A stretch of 62,200 bases of DNA from Tabrizicola thermarum (GTDB lineage: Bacteria; Pseudomonadota; Alphaproteobacteria; Rhodobacterales; Rhodobacteraceae): assembly GCF_003574395.1 (NCBI RefSeq), contig NZ_QMJY01000074.1:1-62200 (forward strand), given 5' to 3'. The notes beneath the pieces are model-generated. The model saw only the letters and a program-made list of their open reading frames with translations, was not told where the DNA came from and did not search any database. This document shows, in pieces, positions 62,119 to 62,200 of this stretch (positions within the stretch are counted from its first letter, which is position 1; each line of letters opens with the position of its first letter). The translations under genes were made by a program, and so were the position numbers.

Positions 62119-62200
62119 GGGATGCTGTCCCGTCGAGTGGTGTAGCTGGCGCTGATCGTCACCGTGATGTTCGGCGCGGGCCTGCTTGATCAGGATGCCA
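62119..62200. mobile_element. Probable end of an insertion sequence (IS256-like?) leaving the window
   Basis: From 62119 the DNA reads GGATGCTGTCCCGTCGAGTG then GTGTAGCTGGCGC, which recalls the TGTCCC...AGTGGTGTAGC termini of IS256-type elements, and it abruptly ends the upstream gene. Only 82 bp are visible and no transposase frame can be confirmed, so both the element and its family are tentative. Confidence 0.3.

Overview
The window looks like a chromosomal segment of a Rhodobacteraceae (Alphaproteobacteria) species close to Rhodobacter/Gemmobacter/Tabrizicola. Four things point there: high G+C with strongly GC-biased third positions, a complete Rhodobacter capsulatus-type gene transfer agent (GTA) cluster, a C-P lyase operon carrying a DUF1045 gene, and a pyruvate dehydrogenase E1-beta with an N-terminal lipoyl domain. 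No rRNA, tRNA or CRISPR array was seen.

Layout. 1-1850 is a scar of broken genes: prophage head-gene remnants (capsid C-terminus, gpW-like joiner, DUF2190 start) joined to fragments of an apparent DUF1998-type helicase, an HrgA-like reading frame and an IS5-type transposase. 1892-14700 is a complete phosphonate locus: phnGHIJKLN read leftward from a PhnF-type operator, phnF divergent, phnCDE1E2 plus a hexapeptide transferase behind a Pho-box-like site, and phnM divergent from a DUF1045 2H-phosphoesterase gene. 14694-18778 holds a PlsC-like acyltransferase and a coupled GMC oxidoreductase/SDR pair. 18855-24688 is the fatty-acid and envelope block fabD-fabG-acpP, a ureohydrolase, then fabF-mltG. 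24746-38742 is the GTA, g1 to g15 with g3.5 and g10.1, all full length, preceded by a promoter, a 26-codon leader ORF and a terminator-like hairpin. 38940-41968 is cysE followed by an overlapping acyltransferase/CdsA-like/CDP-alcohol phosphatidyltransferase operon. 42055-48627 (leftward) is central carbon metabolism and division: pdhA-pdhB-pdhC, ftsB, pgk-fbaB. 48768-56555 holds two cyclophilins, tyrS, anmK, rarD, a pseudouridine synthase coupled to a truncated cupin gene, eno and an EamA transporter. 56831-61864 is a second EamA transporter and nrdJ (B12-dependent ribonucleotide reductase). The last 260 bases have lower G+C and hold a small gene cut short by what looks like an insertion-sequence end.

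How the parts work together. PhnCDE imports phosphonates, PhnG-M breaks the C-P bond, PhnN and perhaps the DUF1045 protein finish the ribosyl-phosphate branch, and PhnF and PhoB are the likely regulators. The GTA block encodes packaging (g1-g2), head (g3-g5), connector (g6-g8) and tail (g9-g15) functions that move random host DNA.

The least explained structure is non-coding. First, a composite element of two adjacent perfect 20-bp palindromes centred on TTCGAA occurs twice with different but self-complementary arms; one copy lies inside the 3' end of phnJ. Second, a roughly 50-bp G-rich-hairpin/AGTATTT repeat family has four members. Third, the GTA leader could act as an attenuator.
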